64,000 bases of DNA from Actinocatenispora rupis. Lineage in GTDB: Bacteria; Actinomycetota; Actinomycetes; Mycobacteriales; Micromonosporaceae. The notes beneath the pieces were generated by a model. It was not told the DNA's origin and made no database searches. It was given only the letters and a program-made list of their open reading frames with translations. Shown one piece after another: positions 45,361 through 52,911 of this stretch. A program made the position numbers and the translations under genes. The DNA is taken from contig NZ_BOMB01000049.1 of NCBI RefSeq assembly GCF_016861975.1, positions 18,859 through 82,858 on the forward strand, in the 5' to 3' direction. How positions within the stretch are numbered: position 1 is the first letter of the stretch; every line of letters begins with the position of its first letter.

Positions 45361-45374
45361 GACAGGGAGGCTAC
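45361..45374. promoter_or_regulatory. 14-bp divergent promoter / ribosome site
   Basis: Only 14 bp separate the MFS ATG (minus) and the CGNR GTG (plus). The plus-strand sequence AGGGAGGCTA serves as Shine-Dalgarno for the CGNR gene, and its complement contains TAGCCT, the -10 box of the MFS gene. A TAGTCT box for the plus strand lies at about 45339-45344, inside the 5' end of the MFS gene. Confidence 0.6.
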
Positions 45375-45944
45375 GTGACGGTCGACATGGGTTTCAACAG
45401 TCACATGCGCGTACTCGCGGCGACCGTACGGCTGGTGAACGCGGTGACCCCGGGCGAGGCCGGCGGGCGGCCGGTCACCGAGCCGACCGGCGACGCGCTG
45501 CGTACCGCGGTGGCCGACGCCGTACGCGAGGACGGGTTCACGGCGCCGTCCCGGTCCGCCGACGCCCGCGCCCTGCGGGACCAGGCGGTCGGCGCGCGGC
45601 GGGTGTTCGAGGCGCTCGCCGCCGGCCACCGCGAGCGCGCCGCCGACCTCGTCAACGGGCTGCTCAGGGACAGCGACGCCCGCCCGCACCTGGACGTCAC
45701 CGGCGACGGGTACACGCTGCACTTCCACCCGCTCGACGACAGCTACGCGCACGGCTGGGCGGCCGGCGTCGCCGCGGGCCTGGCCATCGCCCTCGGCGGC
45801 GAACTCGCGCACCGGCTCGGCGTGTGCTCCGCCCCGGCCTGCGACCGCGTGTACGTGGACCTGTCGAAGAACGCGCACCGCCGGTTCTGCTCCACCCGCT
45901 GCCAGAACCGCGTCAAGACCGCCGCGTACCGCCGGCGGGGCTGA
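45375..45944 (+). CDS. CGNR zinc-finger regulator
   Basis: 189-aa protein of the ABATE-CGNR type. The N-terminal stress-sensing-like ABATE domain runs to about residue 140. The C-terminal treble-clef zinc finger has CSAPACDRVYVDLSKNAHRRFCSTRCQNRVKTAAYR, with Cys pairs CxxxxC and CxxxC and the final CQNR instead of CGNR. These proteins are thought to be DNA-binding regulators. It has a good SD (GGGAGG, 5 nt) and is divergent from an MFS transporter gene in a very compact arrangement, so regulation of that transporter is the best guess. Confidence 0.85.
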   Translation: MTVDMGFNSHMRVLAATVRLVNAVTPGEAGGRPVTEPTGDALRTAVADAVREDGFTAPSRSADARALRDQAVGARRVFEALAAGHRERAADLVNGLLRDSDARPHLDVTGDGYTLHFHPLDDSYAHGWAAGVAAGLAIALGGELAHRLGVCSAPACDRVYVDLSKNAHRRFCSTRCQNRVKTAAYRRRG

Positions 45945-46078
45945 CGGCGCGGCCGGACGGGCGCGGCATGGTCGGCGGGCGCGGCGGGCGCGACGGGCGC
46001 GGCGGGCGGCGGGTGGCCTGCCGCACACCGGGTGGCGCACCGCGCCGCATTTCGGGCCGGGTCCGGAGGCCGGTCGGC

Positions 46079-46084
46079 TACCGT
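46079..46084 (+). promoter_or_regulatory. -10 box upstream of the Mn riboswitch
   Basis: TACCGT, ending 6 nt before the first conserved riboswitch bases, so the riboswitch would form the very 5' end of the transcript. Confidence 0.45.
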
Positions 46085-46089
46085 GGGCG

Positions 46090-46188
46090 CAGCGAAGGGG
46101 AGTAGCCCCCAACGTCGCGGTCGACATGCTGGCGCGTGCGCGCCCGGCCGCGCGGCCCGGATCCGTCCGGGCGGGCGAGACCTTCGAT
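46090..46188 (+). ncRNA. yybP-ykoY (Mn2+) riboswitch
   Basis: The two conserved metal-sensing loops are present in order. AAGGGGAGTAGCCCCC (46095-46110) is the L1 loop. GGGCGAGACCTTCG (about 46173-46186) is the L3 loop with the closing strand. CGAAGG at the 5' side pairs with CCTTCG at the 3' side as P1. The class binds Mn2+ and usually switches on Mn exporters, which matches the UPF0016/MntX-type gene downstream. Of the 45945-46300 gap, the first 130 bp show nothing else. The expression platform lies in the 112 nt before the start codon. Confidence 0.87.
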
Positions 46189-46300
46189 CCGGTGGTACCG
46201 CAGGGATCGCCGTGGCCGTCGTGCCGCGACGGTCCGGACGATGCAGGGGGCCGGGTCGGAGTCGCCCGTGCTCCGGTCCGGTCCGGACCGAGAGGATGAG

Positions 46301-46888
46301 ATGTCCGCGATCTGGGCGAGCCTCGCGCTGAGCTTCGGCGTGATCTTCGTGGCCGAACTGGGCGACAAGTCGCAGCTCATGGCGTTGACGTTCGCGACCC
46401 GGTACAAGGCCCTCCCGGTACTGGTCGGCATCACGGTGGCGACCGCCGTCGTGCACGCCGTCTCCGTGGGCATCGGGTACGGGCTGGGTGCGGTGCTGCC
46501 GACGGGGTGGATCTCGCTGGCGGCGGGGCTGGCGTTCCTGGTGTTCGCCGGGTGGACGCTGCGCGGCGACAAGCTCAGCGCGGACGAGGAGAGCAAGGCG
46601 AACCGGTCGACGCGGTCGGCGATCGTGGCAGCGAGCGTCGCGTTCTTCCTGGCGGAACTGGGCGACAAGACGATGCTGGCGACGATCACGCTGGCCACCC
46701 AGCACGGCTGGTTCGGTACCTGGTTGGGCTCGACGCTCGGCATGGTCGCGGCGGACGCGCTGGCCATCGCGGTCGGCCGGATGCTGGGCCGCAAGCTCCC
46801 CGAGCACGTCATCCGGTACGGCGCGGCGGCGCTGTTCGCCGTCTTCGGTGTCTGGCTCGTCGTCGAGGCGGTACGCCAGCTGGTGTGA
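46301..46888 (+). CDS. UPF0016/GDT1-family manganese exporter
   Basis: 195-aa membrane protein with two repeated halves of three helices. Each half carries the family motif: FVAELGDKSQLMAL (about residues 14-27) and FLAELGDKTMLATI (about 110-123). These acidic E-x-G-D-(K/R)-(S/T) motifs bind divalent cations. Family members (MntX/MneA, TMEM165/Gdt1) export Mn2+ or Ca2+, and the Mn-type riboswitch upstream supports Mn2+. GAGAGG lies 7 nt before ATG 46301. It probably protects the cell against Mn excess. Confidence 0.9.
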   Translation: MSAIWASLALSFGVIFVAELGDKSQLMALTFATRYKALPVLVGITVATAVVHAVSVGIGYGLGAVLPTGWISLAAGLAFLVFAGWTLRGDKLSADEESKANRSTRSAIVAASVAFFLAELGDKTMLATITLATQHGWFGTWLGSTLGMVAADALAIAVGRMLGRKLPEHVIRYGAAALFAVFGVWLVVEAVRQLV

Positions 46889-46891
46889 CGC

Positions 46892-47011
46892 TCAGCCGTC
46901 GCCGTTCTTCCGGGACCGGGTCACGGCAATGACCACGACGGCCACGACGACGGCGACCACGACGAGGCAGCCGCAGCCGAGGGCGAGCAGGTGCCACGGT
47001 CGGATTCCCAC
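46892..47011 (-). CDS. 39-aa single-helix membrane protein
   Basis: A short minus-strand frame from GTG 47011 to TGA 46892. It has a basic N-terminus (GIRPWHLL), one hydrophobic helix rich in Val and Ala with two Cys (ALGCGCLVVVAVVVAVVVIAV), and a charged tail TRSRKNGDG. TAGGTT (47018-47023, minus strand) ends 6 nt before the start, the same leaderless layout as neighbouring genes, which supports expression. It is convergent with the UPF0016 gene and divergent from sthA. Function unknown. It could equally be antisense noise, hence moderate confidence. Confidence 0.55.
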   Translation of the reverse strand: MGIRPWHLLALGCGCLVVVAVVVAVVVIAVTRSRKNGDG

Positions 47012-47118
47012 CGCGCGAACCTAGCAGATCCGGTACGTTCCGGGCGGCCCCTCGGCGCGCGGGGATTGCGTCCTGACGGCAGGATGGCAGCCGGTGGCGG
47101 ACGGCGAAGGGGTGGCCC

Positions 47119-48525
47119 ATGTACGACTACGACCTGCTGGTGCTCGGTTCGGGGCCGGGCGGCCAGAAGGCGGCGATCGCCGGTGCGAAGCTCGGCCGGC
47201 GGGTCGGGATCGTGGAGCGCCGGACGATGGTCGGCGGCGTCTGCATCAACACCGGCACGATCCCGTCGAAGACGCTGCGCGAGGCGGTGCTCTACCTGAC
47301 GGGCCGCAGTCAGCAGGAGTTCTACGGGCAGAGCTACCGGCTCAAGGACGACATCACGATCGGCGACCTGACCACGCGTACGCAGCACGTGATCGGGCGC
47401 GAGATCGACGTGATCCGCAGCCAGCTCGCCCGCAACCACGTCACCATGCACGCCGGTACGGGGCGCTTCGTGGACCCGCACACCGTACTGGTGGAGTCGG
47501 GTCAGGGTGAGGGCCGGCAGCTCACCGCGGAGAAGATCGTGATCGCGGTCGGCACCCGGCCGGCCCGTCCGTCCACTGTGGACTTCGACGGCTCGACCAT
47601 CGTGGACTCCGACCAGATCCTGCTGCTGGACCGGATCCCCGGCTCGATGGTGGTGGTCGGCGCCGGCGTCATCGGCATCGAGTACGCGTCGATGTTCGCG
47701 GCGCTGGGGACCAAGGTGACCGTGGTCGAGAAGCGCGAGCGGATGCTCGACATGTGCGACCTGGAAGTCGTCGAGGCGCTGAAGTACCAGTTGCGGGACC
47801 TGGCGGTGACGTTCCGGTTCCGGGAGACGGTGGCGCGCGTCGACCGGCGCAACGGCGGCACCCTGACGGTGCTGGAGTCCGGCAAGAAGATCCCCGCCGA
47901 CACCGTCATGTACTCGGCGGGCCGGCAGGGCGTGACCGACGGCCTCGACCTGGCGAAGGCGGGCCTCGCCGCCGACCCCCGTGGCCGCATCACGGTGGAC
48001 GAGCACTACCGCACCGACGTCGACCACATCTACGCGGTGGGCGACGTGATCGGCTTCCCGGCGCTCGCGGCGACGTCGATGGAACAGGGCCGGCGCGCGG
48101 CGTACCACGCGTGCGGCGAGCCGGTGACGGGTGCGCTGTCGGCGCTGCAACCGATCGGCATCTACACCATCCCCGAGATCTCGTACGTGGGGCGCACCGA
48201 GGACGAGCTGACCGCGGAGTCCGTGCCGTTCGAGGTCGGCATCTCCCGGTACCGCGAGCTGGCGCGCGGCGCGATCCTCGGCGACTCGTACGGGATGCTG
48301 AAGTTGTTGGTGCACGCGGAAACCGGGGAACTGCTGGGCGTGCACGTGTTCGGCACCGGCGCGACCGAGCTTGTCCACATAGGACAGACGGTGATCGGCT
48401 GCGGCGGCACGGTCGACTACCTGGTCGACGCGGTGTTCAATTACCCGACGCTGGCCGAGTCGTACAAGGTGGCGGCGCTGGACGCGATGAACAGGATGCG
48501 TGCCGTGGCCCGGCTCGCCGACTGA
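47119..48525 (+). CDS. sthA: Soluble pyridine nucleotide transhydrogenase
   Basis: 468-aa FAD-dependent flavoprotein of the SthA type, which transfers hydride between NADPH and NAD+. The N-terminal FAD fold has [18 protein letters not shown]. The redox-region sequence is [14 protein letters not shown], with the single Cys and Thr pattern typical of SthA rather than the CxxxxC disulfide of lipoamide dehydrogenase. The NAD(P) fold has [12 protein letters not shown], followed by [10 protein letters not shown] and a C-terminal dimer domain. ATG 47119, with GAAGGGG upstream, gives a standard length. It contains one GTCCACTGTGGAC palindrome (47571). Confidence 0.93.
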   Translation: MYDYDLLVLGSGPGGQKAAIAGAKLGRRVGIVERRTMVGGVCINTGTIPSKTLREAVLYLTGRSQQEFYGQSYRLKDDITIGDLTTRTQHVIGREIDVIRSQLARNHVTMHAGTGRFVDPHTVLVESGQGEGRQLTAEKIVIAVGTRPARPSTVDFDGSTIVDSDQILLLDRIPGSMVVVGAGVIGIEYASMFAALGTKVTVVEKRERMLDMCDLEVVEALKYQLRDLAVTFRFRETVARVDRRNGGTLTVLESGKKIPADTVMYSAGRQGVTDGLDLAKAGLAADPRGRITVDEHYRTDVDHIYAVGDVIGFPALAATSMEQGRRAAYHACGEPVTGALSALQPIGIYTIPEISYVGRTEDELTAESVPFEVGISRYRELARGAILGDSYGMLKLLVHAETGELLGVHVFGTGATELVHIGQTVIGCGGTVDYLVDAVFNYPTLAESYKVAALDAMNRMRAVARLAD

Positions 48526-48605
48526 CACCCGGCGCGACCGCGCCGGGTGCGAGCGGGACGGCGCCGACGAACTCGCCGAGACAGCGTACGCGGACCGGTC
48601 AGCGG

Positions 48606-49877
48606 TCAGGCGCGGCGGCCGGGCCGGGCCGCGGCCAGGTAGACGGCGGCGCCGCCGGCGGCGAACACGGCCAGCATCACCAGCCCGGTCAGGAACCCGC
48701 CCGTACGGTCGACCAGGTAGCCCATCGCGTACGGGCCGGCGAAACCGGCGATGTTGCCGATCGAGTTGACGACCGCGATGCCGGCCGCCGCGGCGGTACC
48801 GGTGAGCAGCGCGGTGGGCGCCGGCCAGAACGTACCGAGGGCGCCGAAGGCGCCGACGCCGACGAGTACCAGGAAGCCGAGGGCGACCGGCGGTACCGAC
48901 ATCGACAGCGCCGCGCCGAGCAGCCCGGCGGCCATCACCAGCATCGAGCCGGCGAAGTGCCACCGGCGCTCCCCGGTACGGTCCGAGCTGCGCGCCACCA
49001 GCACCATCGCCGCCGCACCGACCAGGAACGGTACGGCGCCGACGAACCCGACCTCGGTGTCGGTGAAGTGCATCCGCCGAACGATCTGCGGCAGGAAGAA
49101 GATCAGCCCGTACTCGCCGATGGCGTAACAGAAGTAGGCCGCCGTGAACGCCCACACCCGCCCGGTACGCAGCGCGTCGGTGAGCCGGTGGCCGGGCGCC
49201 GCGGTGGCCGCGTCGGCGGCGAGTTCGGTGCTGAGCCAGGCGCGTTGGGCGGCGGTGAGCCAGCGCGCCTCCGCCGGAGTACCGGGCAGCAGCCGCCACA
49301 GCACCACGCCGAGCGCGACCGCCGGCAACCCCTGTACCACGAACAGGAACTGCCAGCCGGACAGCCCGAACACGCCGTCCAGCCAGCCGGACAGCGGCCC
49401 GCCGAGGATCGACGCCACCGGTACCGACCGCATGAACCAGCCGGTGGCGCGGGCCCGGTGCCGTGCGGGGAACCAGTACGTCAGGTAGAGCACGACGCCG
49501 GGGAACAGCCCGGCCTCGGCCACCCCGAGCAGGAACCGCAGCAGGTAGAACACCGTCTCGTCGTGTACGAGCGCCATCGCCGCGGCGATCACGCCCCAGC
49601 TGACCGCGATCCGCGCCAGCCACCGGCGGGCCCCGAACCGTTGCAGCGCGAGGTTGCTCGGCACCTCGAACAGGAAGTACCCGAGGAACAGGATGCCGGC
49701 GCCGAGGCCGTACACGGTGGCGCTGAAGCCGAGGTCGGCGTTCATCTCCAGCGCCGCGTAGCTGATGTTCGTACGGTCCAGGATCGACACCAGCCCGAGC
49801 AGGAACGGCAGCGGCAGTACCCGGCGACCGATCGCGCGGAGGGTGGCGGACTCGGCGGAACCGGGCGCTGCGGCCAT
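48606..49877 (-). CDS. MFS transporter, anion:cation symporter (aldonate/phthalate permease) type
   Basis: 423-aa 12-helix permease of the ACS subfamily that includes galactonate and hexuronate transporters. Signatures are SILDRTNISYAALEMNADLGFSATVYGLGAGILFLGYFLFEVPSNL in helices 1-2, RFLLGVAEAGLFPGVVLYLTYWFP in helices 4-5, and the late FAGPYAMGYLVDRTGG. It starts 13 bp after the stop of the zinc dehydrogenase gene and is the last gene of the aldolase-dehydrogenase-permease operon. It probably imports the sugar acid metabolised by the cluster. A paralogue lies at 53864-55204. Confidence 0.88.
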   Translation of the reverse strand: MAAAPGSAESATLRAIGRRVLPLPFLLGLVSILDRTNISYAALEMNADLGFSATVYGLGAGILFLGYFLFEVPSNLALQRFGARRWLARIAVSWGVIAAAMALVHDETVFYLLRFLLGVAEAGLFPGVVLYLTYWFPARHRARATGWFMRSVPVASILGGPLSGWLDGVFGLSGWQFLFVVQGLPAVALGVVLWRLLPGTPAEARWLTAAQRAWLSTELAADAATAAPGHRLTDALRTGRVWAFTAAYFCYAIGEYGLIFFLPQIVRRMHFTDTEVGFVGAVPFLVGAAAMVLVARSSDRTGERRWHFAGSMLVMAAGLLGAALSMSVPPVALGFLVLVGVGAFGALGTFWPAPTALLTGTAAAAGIAVVNSIGNIAGFAGPYAMGYLVDRTGGFLTGLVMLAVFAAGGAAVYLAAARPGRRA

Positions 49878-49890
49878 GCGTACCTCCTGG

Positions 49891-50907
49891 TCAGAAGCGG
49901 ACGAGGACCTTGCCGGGTGTCGGCGCCTCGGCGAGGGCGGTGAACGCGGCGGGCGCGTCGGCGAGATCCACCTGCCTCTCCACCAGGTGTGCGAGTTCCG
50001 GCGGGGTGCCGGCCACCCACTCGGCCGCGGACCGGAAGTCGGCCGCCGAGTACGAGAAGGAGCCGACGAGCGTGCGCTCCTCCGTACTCACCGCGAACGC
50101 CGCCAGCTCGACCCGCGGCGCCGCCATCCCGACCAGCACGATCCGGGCGCCGAGCGACGTCGCCGCCAGCGCGTCCGCCAGCGTCGCGGACAGCCCGACG
50201 GCGTCCACGGCGACGCTCGCCGGCCCACCCAGCAGCTCGCGTACCTGCTCCGGCACCGGTGCACCGGCCGGGTCGACGACCTCGGCGCCGAGCGTCGCGC
50301 AGAGCGCGCGGCGGCCCGGATCCGGCTCGCTGACGACGATCCGCGTCACCCCGAGCCGGCGCGCGGCGAGGACGACGGCCTGCCCGATCGGCCCGCCGCC
50401 GGACACCAGTACGGTGTCGTCGGCGGTGACCGCGCCGCGCCGGGCGGCGTGCGCACCCACCGCGATCGGCTCCACCAGCGCCCCGTACTCGGCGGGCATC
50501 GTGTCGGGCAGCGCCACCACGTTCCCCGCCGGCGCCACCACGTACTCCGCGAACGCGGCACTCACCGCCGGCGCCACCCCGATCACGTACTTCTCCGGGC
50601 AGTGGTGCTCGGCGCCCGCAGTACAGGAGGGGCAGTGGCCGCAGGAGACGACCGGGTTGACGGTGGCGAGGCCGCCCACGGTCAGGCCGGTGACGTCCGG
50701 GCCGAGCGCCGCGATCCGCCCGGCCGTCTCGTGCCCCATCACCTGACCGGGCACCCGGCGACCGTTCGCGCCGGTGAAGCCGTGCAGGTCCGACCCGCAG
50801 ATCCCGGTCGCCACCGTACGGACCAGCACCTCGCCCCGACCCGCCACCGGGTCCGGCCGCTCGGCCACGACCATCTCGTGGAAGTCCTTGAGTACCAACG
50901 CCTTCAC
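49891..50907 (-). CDS. Zinc-dependent medium-chain dehydrogenase
   Basis: 338-aa alcohol/polyol dehydrogenase. Catalytic zinc site: Cys in GICGSDLHGF and GHE in VMGHETAG. Structural zinc loop: VSCGHCPSCTAGAEHHCPEKY with the four Cys. Cofactor fold: VLVSGGGPIGQAVVLAARRLG. The acidic residue after the next strand (SEPD) suggests NAD. Close relatives are L-idonate, threonine and sorbitol-type dehydrogenases. GTG 50907 overlaps the aldolase stop by GTGA, so translation is coupled. In this cluster it could oxidise a sugar, sugar acid or 2-keto-3-deoxy intermediate. Confidence 0.88.
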   Translation of the reverse strand: MKALVLKDFHEMVVAERPDPVAGRGEVLVRTVATGICGSDLHGFTGANGRRVPGQVMGHETAGRIAALGPDVTGLTVGGLATVNPVVSCGHCPSCTAGAEHHCPEKYVIGVAPAVSAAFAEYVVAPAGNVVALPDTMPAEYGALVEPIAVGAHAARRGAVTADDTVLVSGGGPIGQAVVLAARRLGVTRIVVSEPDPGRRALCATLGAEVVDPAGAPVPEQVRELLGGPASVAVDAVGLSATLADALAATSLGARIVLVGMAAPRVELAAFAVSTEERTLVGSFSYSAADFRSAAEWVAGTPPELAHLVERQVDLADAPAAFTALAEAPTPGKVLVRF

Positions 50908-51812
50908 GGCGACACCACGTCCTTCAGCCGGTCGAACAGCCCGTCGATCTGGGCCCGCGTCTCCGCGTCCAGCCGGAACCCCAGCGGCGGCCGGGCCCGC
51001 TCCGACGTCAGCACCCCCTGCCGTACGAGCAGGTGCTTCTCCATCGCCACGTACGAGTCGAGGCCGGTGATCGGGGCGAGCAGCGGCGCCAGCGCCTCGT
51101 TGACCGCGCGTACCCGGTCGGCGTCGCCGTCGCGCAACGCCCGCCACAGCGCGACGATCGCCCACACCAGGTCGGGGCCGGGCATCGTACCGGCGATGCC
51201 GCGGGCGTAGCTGTCCACCAGCGCCGCCCCGCCACTGCCCTCGAACGCCGCGGCGCGGCCGCCGGTCGCGTCCCGCAGATCCGACAGCCGCGGCCCGACC
51301 GGTACCGCCTCGGGTTTGAACAGGATCTTCTGCTCGCCGTGCGTGTCGAGCAGCCGCGCCTGGAGGTCCAGCGGCAACGGATCCCCGATGTACCCGCTGG
51401 CGTCCTGCACGATCAGCGGCAGCGCGGTGGCCGCCGCCAGATCCGTGAAGTACTGCTCCAGGCCGTCCGGGTCGGGCGCCGTACACAGCGGCGGGATGGC
51501 CATGAGCGCGGCGGCACCGACCCGTTCGGCGTGCCGGGCGAGACGCAGCGCCACGTGCGTACTCTCCGCGCCGACGCTGACCACGACGGGCGCGCGGCCG
51601 GCCACGTGCCGGCAGGTGGCGGCGGCGAGCTGCTCGCGCTCCTCGGTCGACAGCCGCAGCACCTCGGACACCATCGCCAGTACGACGCCGTCGGCGCCCT
51701 GGTCGAGCACCCACCCCACCTCGGCGGCGAGGGCGTCGTCGTCGATCGACCAGTCGGCTCGGAACGGGGTGGCCAGCACGGGAAGTACGCCGTGCAGCGG
51801 TGGGCGCGTCAT
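50904..51812 (-). CDS. DapA/KDG-aldolase family protein
   Basis: 302-aa class I aldolase/dehydratase of the dihydrodipicolinate synthase superfamily (TIM barrel). The Schiff-base Lys is probably the one in ILFKPEAVP (about residue 167), with Tyr in QDASGYIGDPL. The usual DapA GTTGE motif is replaced by MVSEVLRLSTEER, so it is not a lysine-pathway DHDPS but more like 2-keto-3-deoxy-aldonate aldolases or dehydratases. ATG 51812 has AAAGG 6 nt upstream. First gene of a three-gene operon under two 17-bp operators (51824-51860), divergent from iclR. Confidence 0.83.
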   Translation of the reverse strand: MTRPPLHGVLPVLATPFRADWSIDDDALAAEVGWVLDQGADGVVLAMVSEVLRLSTEEREQLAAATCRHVAGRAPVVVSVGAESTHVALRLARHAERVGAAALMAIPPLCTAPDPDGLEQYFTDLAAATALPLIVQDASGYIGDPLPLDLQARLLDTHGEQKILFKPEAVPVGPRLSDLRDATGGRAAAFEGSGGAALVDSYARGIAGTMPGPDLVWAIVALWRALRDGDADRVRAVNEALAPLLAPITGLDSYVAMEKHLLVRQGVLTSERARPPLGFRLDAETRAQIDGLFDRLKDVVSP

Positions 51813-51823
51813 CCGCATCCTTT

Positions 51824-51840
51824 GTTCGCTAATACAGAAC
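51824..51840. promoter_or_regulatory. IclR-cluster operator 1 (GTTC-N9-GAAC)
   Basis: GTTCGCTAATACAGAAC in the divergent aldolase/iclR region, 11 bp upstream of the aldolase start. It is one of five matching 17-bp sites in the cluster. Confidence 0.75.
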
Positions 51841-51843
51841 AAG

Positions 51844-51860
51844 ATTCTTCGATAGCGAAA
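51844..51860. promoter_or_regulatory. IclR-cluster operator 2 (degenerate)
   Basis: ATTCTTCGATAGCGAAA, spaced exactly 20 bp (two helical turns) from operator 1. It keeps TTC-N9-GAA and the GCGAA half seen in operators 3 and 4. Confidence 0.6.
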
Positions 51861-51928
51861 ACTATGCGGGAGCGGCGGGTCGTGTCAAGGAGACGATTTG
51901 ACTTTGCGACGTACGTGACGGCACGCTT

Positions 51929-51945
51929 GTTCGGTGGTGGCGAAC
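51929..51945. promoter_or_regulatory. IclR-cluster operator 3 at the iclR start
   Basis: GTTCGGTGGTGGCGAAC ends 3 bp before ATG 51949 of the iclR gene, so binding here would give autoregulation. Confidence 0.65.
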
Positions 51946-51948
51946 GAT

Positions 51949-52722
51949 ATGGACCAGCGGTACCAGGTACGCAGCGTCAGCCGGGCCGTGGAGATCCTCG
52001 AAGCCCTCGCCGACGGCGGCGACGGGCTCACGGTGACCGAAGTGGCCAAACGGGTCGGAGCGGCCAAGAGCGCCGCGTTCTCCACCCTCCAGACCCTCGA
52101 AGCGCACGGCTTCGCGGCATCACGCGGCGAAGGCACCGCCCGCCGGTACCGGCTCGGGCTCGCCCTCGCCCGACTCGGCGAACACGCCATCGGCCAGGTC
52201 TCCCTGCGCGACGTCGCGCTCCCCGTCCTGCGCGAACTGTCCACCGAAACCGGCATGACCGCACGCGTCGCCGTACCCGAAGCCGGTCACGCCGTCGTCG
52301 TCGGCCGCGTCAACGCACCCGGCGCCGTCCGCTTCGACCTGCACATGGGCACCCGCGAACCCGCCCACTGCACCGGCGTCGGCAAAGCCATCCTCGCCGA
52401 ACTTCCCGAAGACGACGCCCGCGCCATCCTCGCCGCCGGGCCGCTCGAAGCACGCACCCCGCGCACCCTCACCGACATCCCCGCCGTACTCGCCGACCTC
52501 GCCGAGATCCGCCGCCGCGGATACGCCATCGACGACGAGGAGGACGCCGAAGGGATCTTCTGCGTCGGCTCCGCGGTACACGACCACCGGGGCGAATGCG
52601 CCGGCGCCATCAGCGTCACCGGACTCAAACTCGACCTGCCGCTGTGGCGGATCCACCAGATCGGCGAAGCCGTGCGCGGGTACGCGGGGCAGGTGACGGA
52701 CCTGCTGTCGGGGCGGGTCTGA
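51949..52722 (+). CDS. IclR-family transcriptional regulator
   Basis: 257-aa regulator. The N-terminal winged helix-turn-helix (about residues 6-65: VRSVSRAVEILEALADGGDGLTVTEVAKRVGAAKSAAFSTLQTLEAHGFA) is typical of IclR proteins. The C-terminal GAF-like effector domain carries GTREPAHCTGVGKAILAELPE, followed by RGYAIDDEEDAEGIFCVGSAVHD. IclR members of this type control catabolism of aromatic or sugar acids. ATG 51949 is preferred to GTG 51934, which lies inside operator 3. Its operators occur before the aldolase operon, the amidohydrolase and the dehydratase-permease operon, so it is the probable local regulator of the whole cluster. Confidence 0.9.
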   Translation: MDQRYQVRSVSRAVEILEALADGGDGLTVTEVAKRVGAAKSAAFSTLQTLEAHGFAASRGEGTARRYRLGLALARLGEHAIGQVSLRDVALPVLRELSTETGMTARVAVPEAGHAVVVGRVNAPGAVRFDLHMGTREPAHCTGVGKAILAELPEDDARAILAAGPLEARTPRTLTDIPAVLADLAEIRRRGYAIDDEEDAEGIFCVGSAVHDHRGECAGAISVTGLKLDLPLWRIHQIGEAVRGYAGQVTDLLSGRV

Positions 52723-52807
52723 GGGGTGGACCGGCCGAGCCAGTCGGCGGAGGCGTAGCCGCAGCCGGTGCAGCCAGGCGCCGGCACCTTTTTGTACCGC
52801 CCTTTGA

Positions 52808-52858
52808 TTGTCCAATTGTTCAACTGTCTCATTGTCCAACTGTTGAACAGTTGAACAA
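52808..52858. promoter_or_regulatory. AT-rich dyad of five TTGTYCAA half sites
   Basis: In the 189-bp gap before the amidohydrolase gene. Half sites TTGTCCAA (52808), TTGTTCAA (52816) and TTGTCCAA (52832) are followed by inverted TTGAACAG (52843) and TTGAACAA (52851). The outer pairs form two 16-bp arms with 13 matching positions, and CAACTGTT-G-AACAGTTG (52837-52853) is a perfect inner palindrome. The stretch has a far lower GC content than its surroundings. A multi-site operator for an unidentified regulator, or a cruciform-forming element, is likely. Confidence 0.6.
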
Positions 52859-52885
52859 TCGGCGTACGCTCCACCAGCGAACCTT

Positions 52886-52902
52886 GTTCTGCTACAGCGA
52901 AC
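52886..52902. promoter_or_regulatory. IclR-cluster operator 4
   Basis: GTTCTGCTACAGCGAAC, 9 bp upstream of the amidohydrolase ATG and 28 bp downstream of the AT-rich dyad. Matches GTTC-N9-GAAC. Confidence 0.72.
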
Positions 52903-52911
52903 GGAGCGCCC

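Noticed and set aside
46189..46202. T-box-like string GGTGGTACCGCAGG
   Set aside because: It resembles the T-box antiterminator core, but it lies just 3' of a clear Mn riboswitch and upstream of an exporter, with no specifier stem. Probably coincidence within the expression platform.
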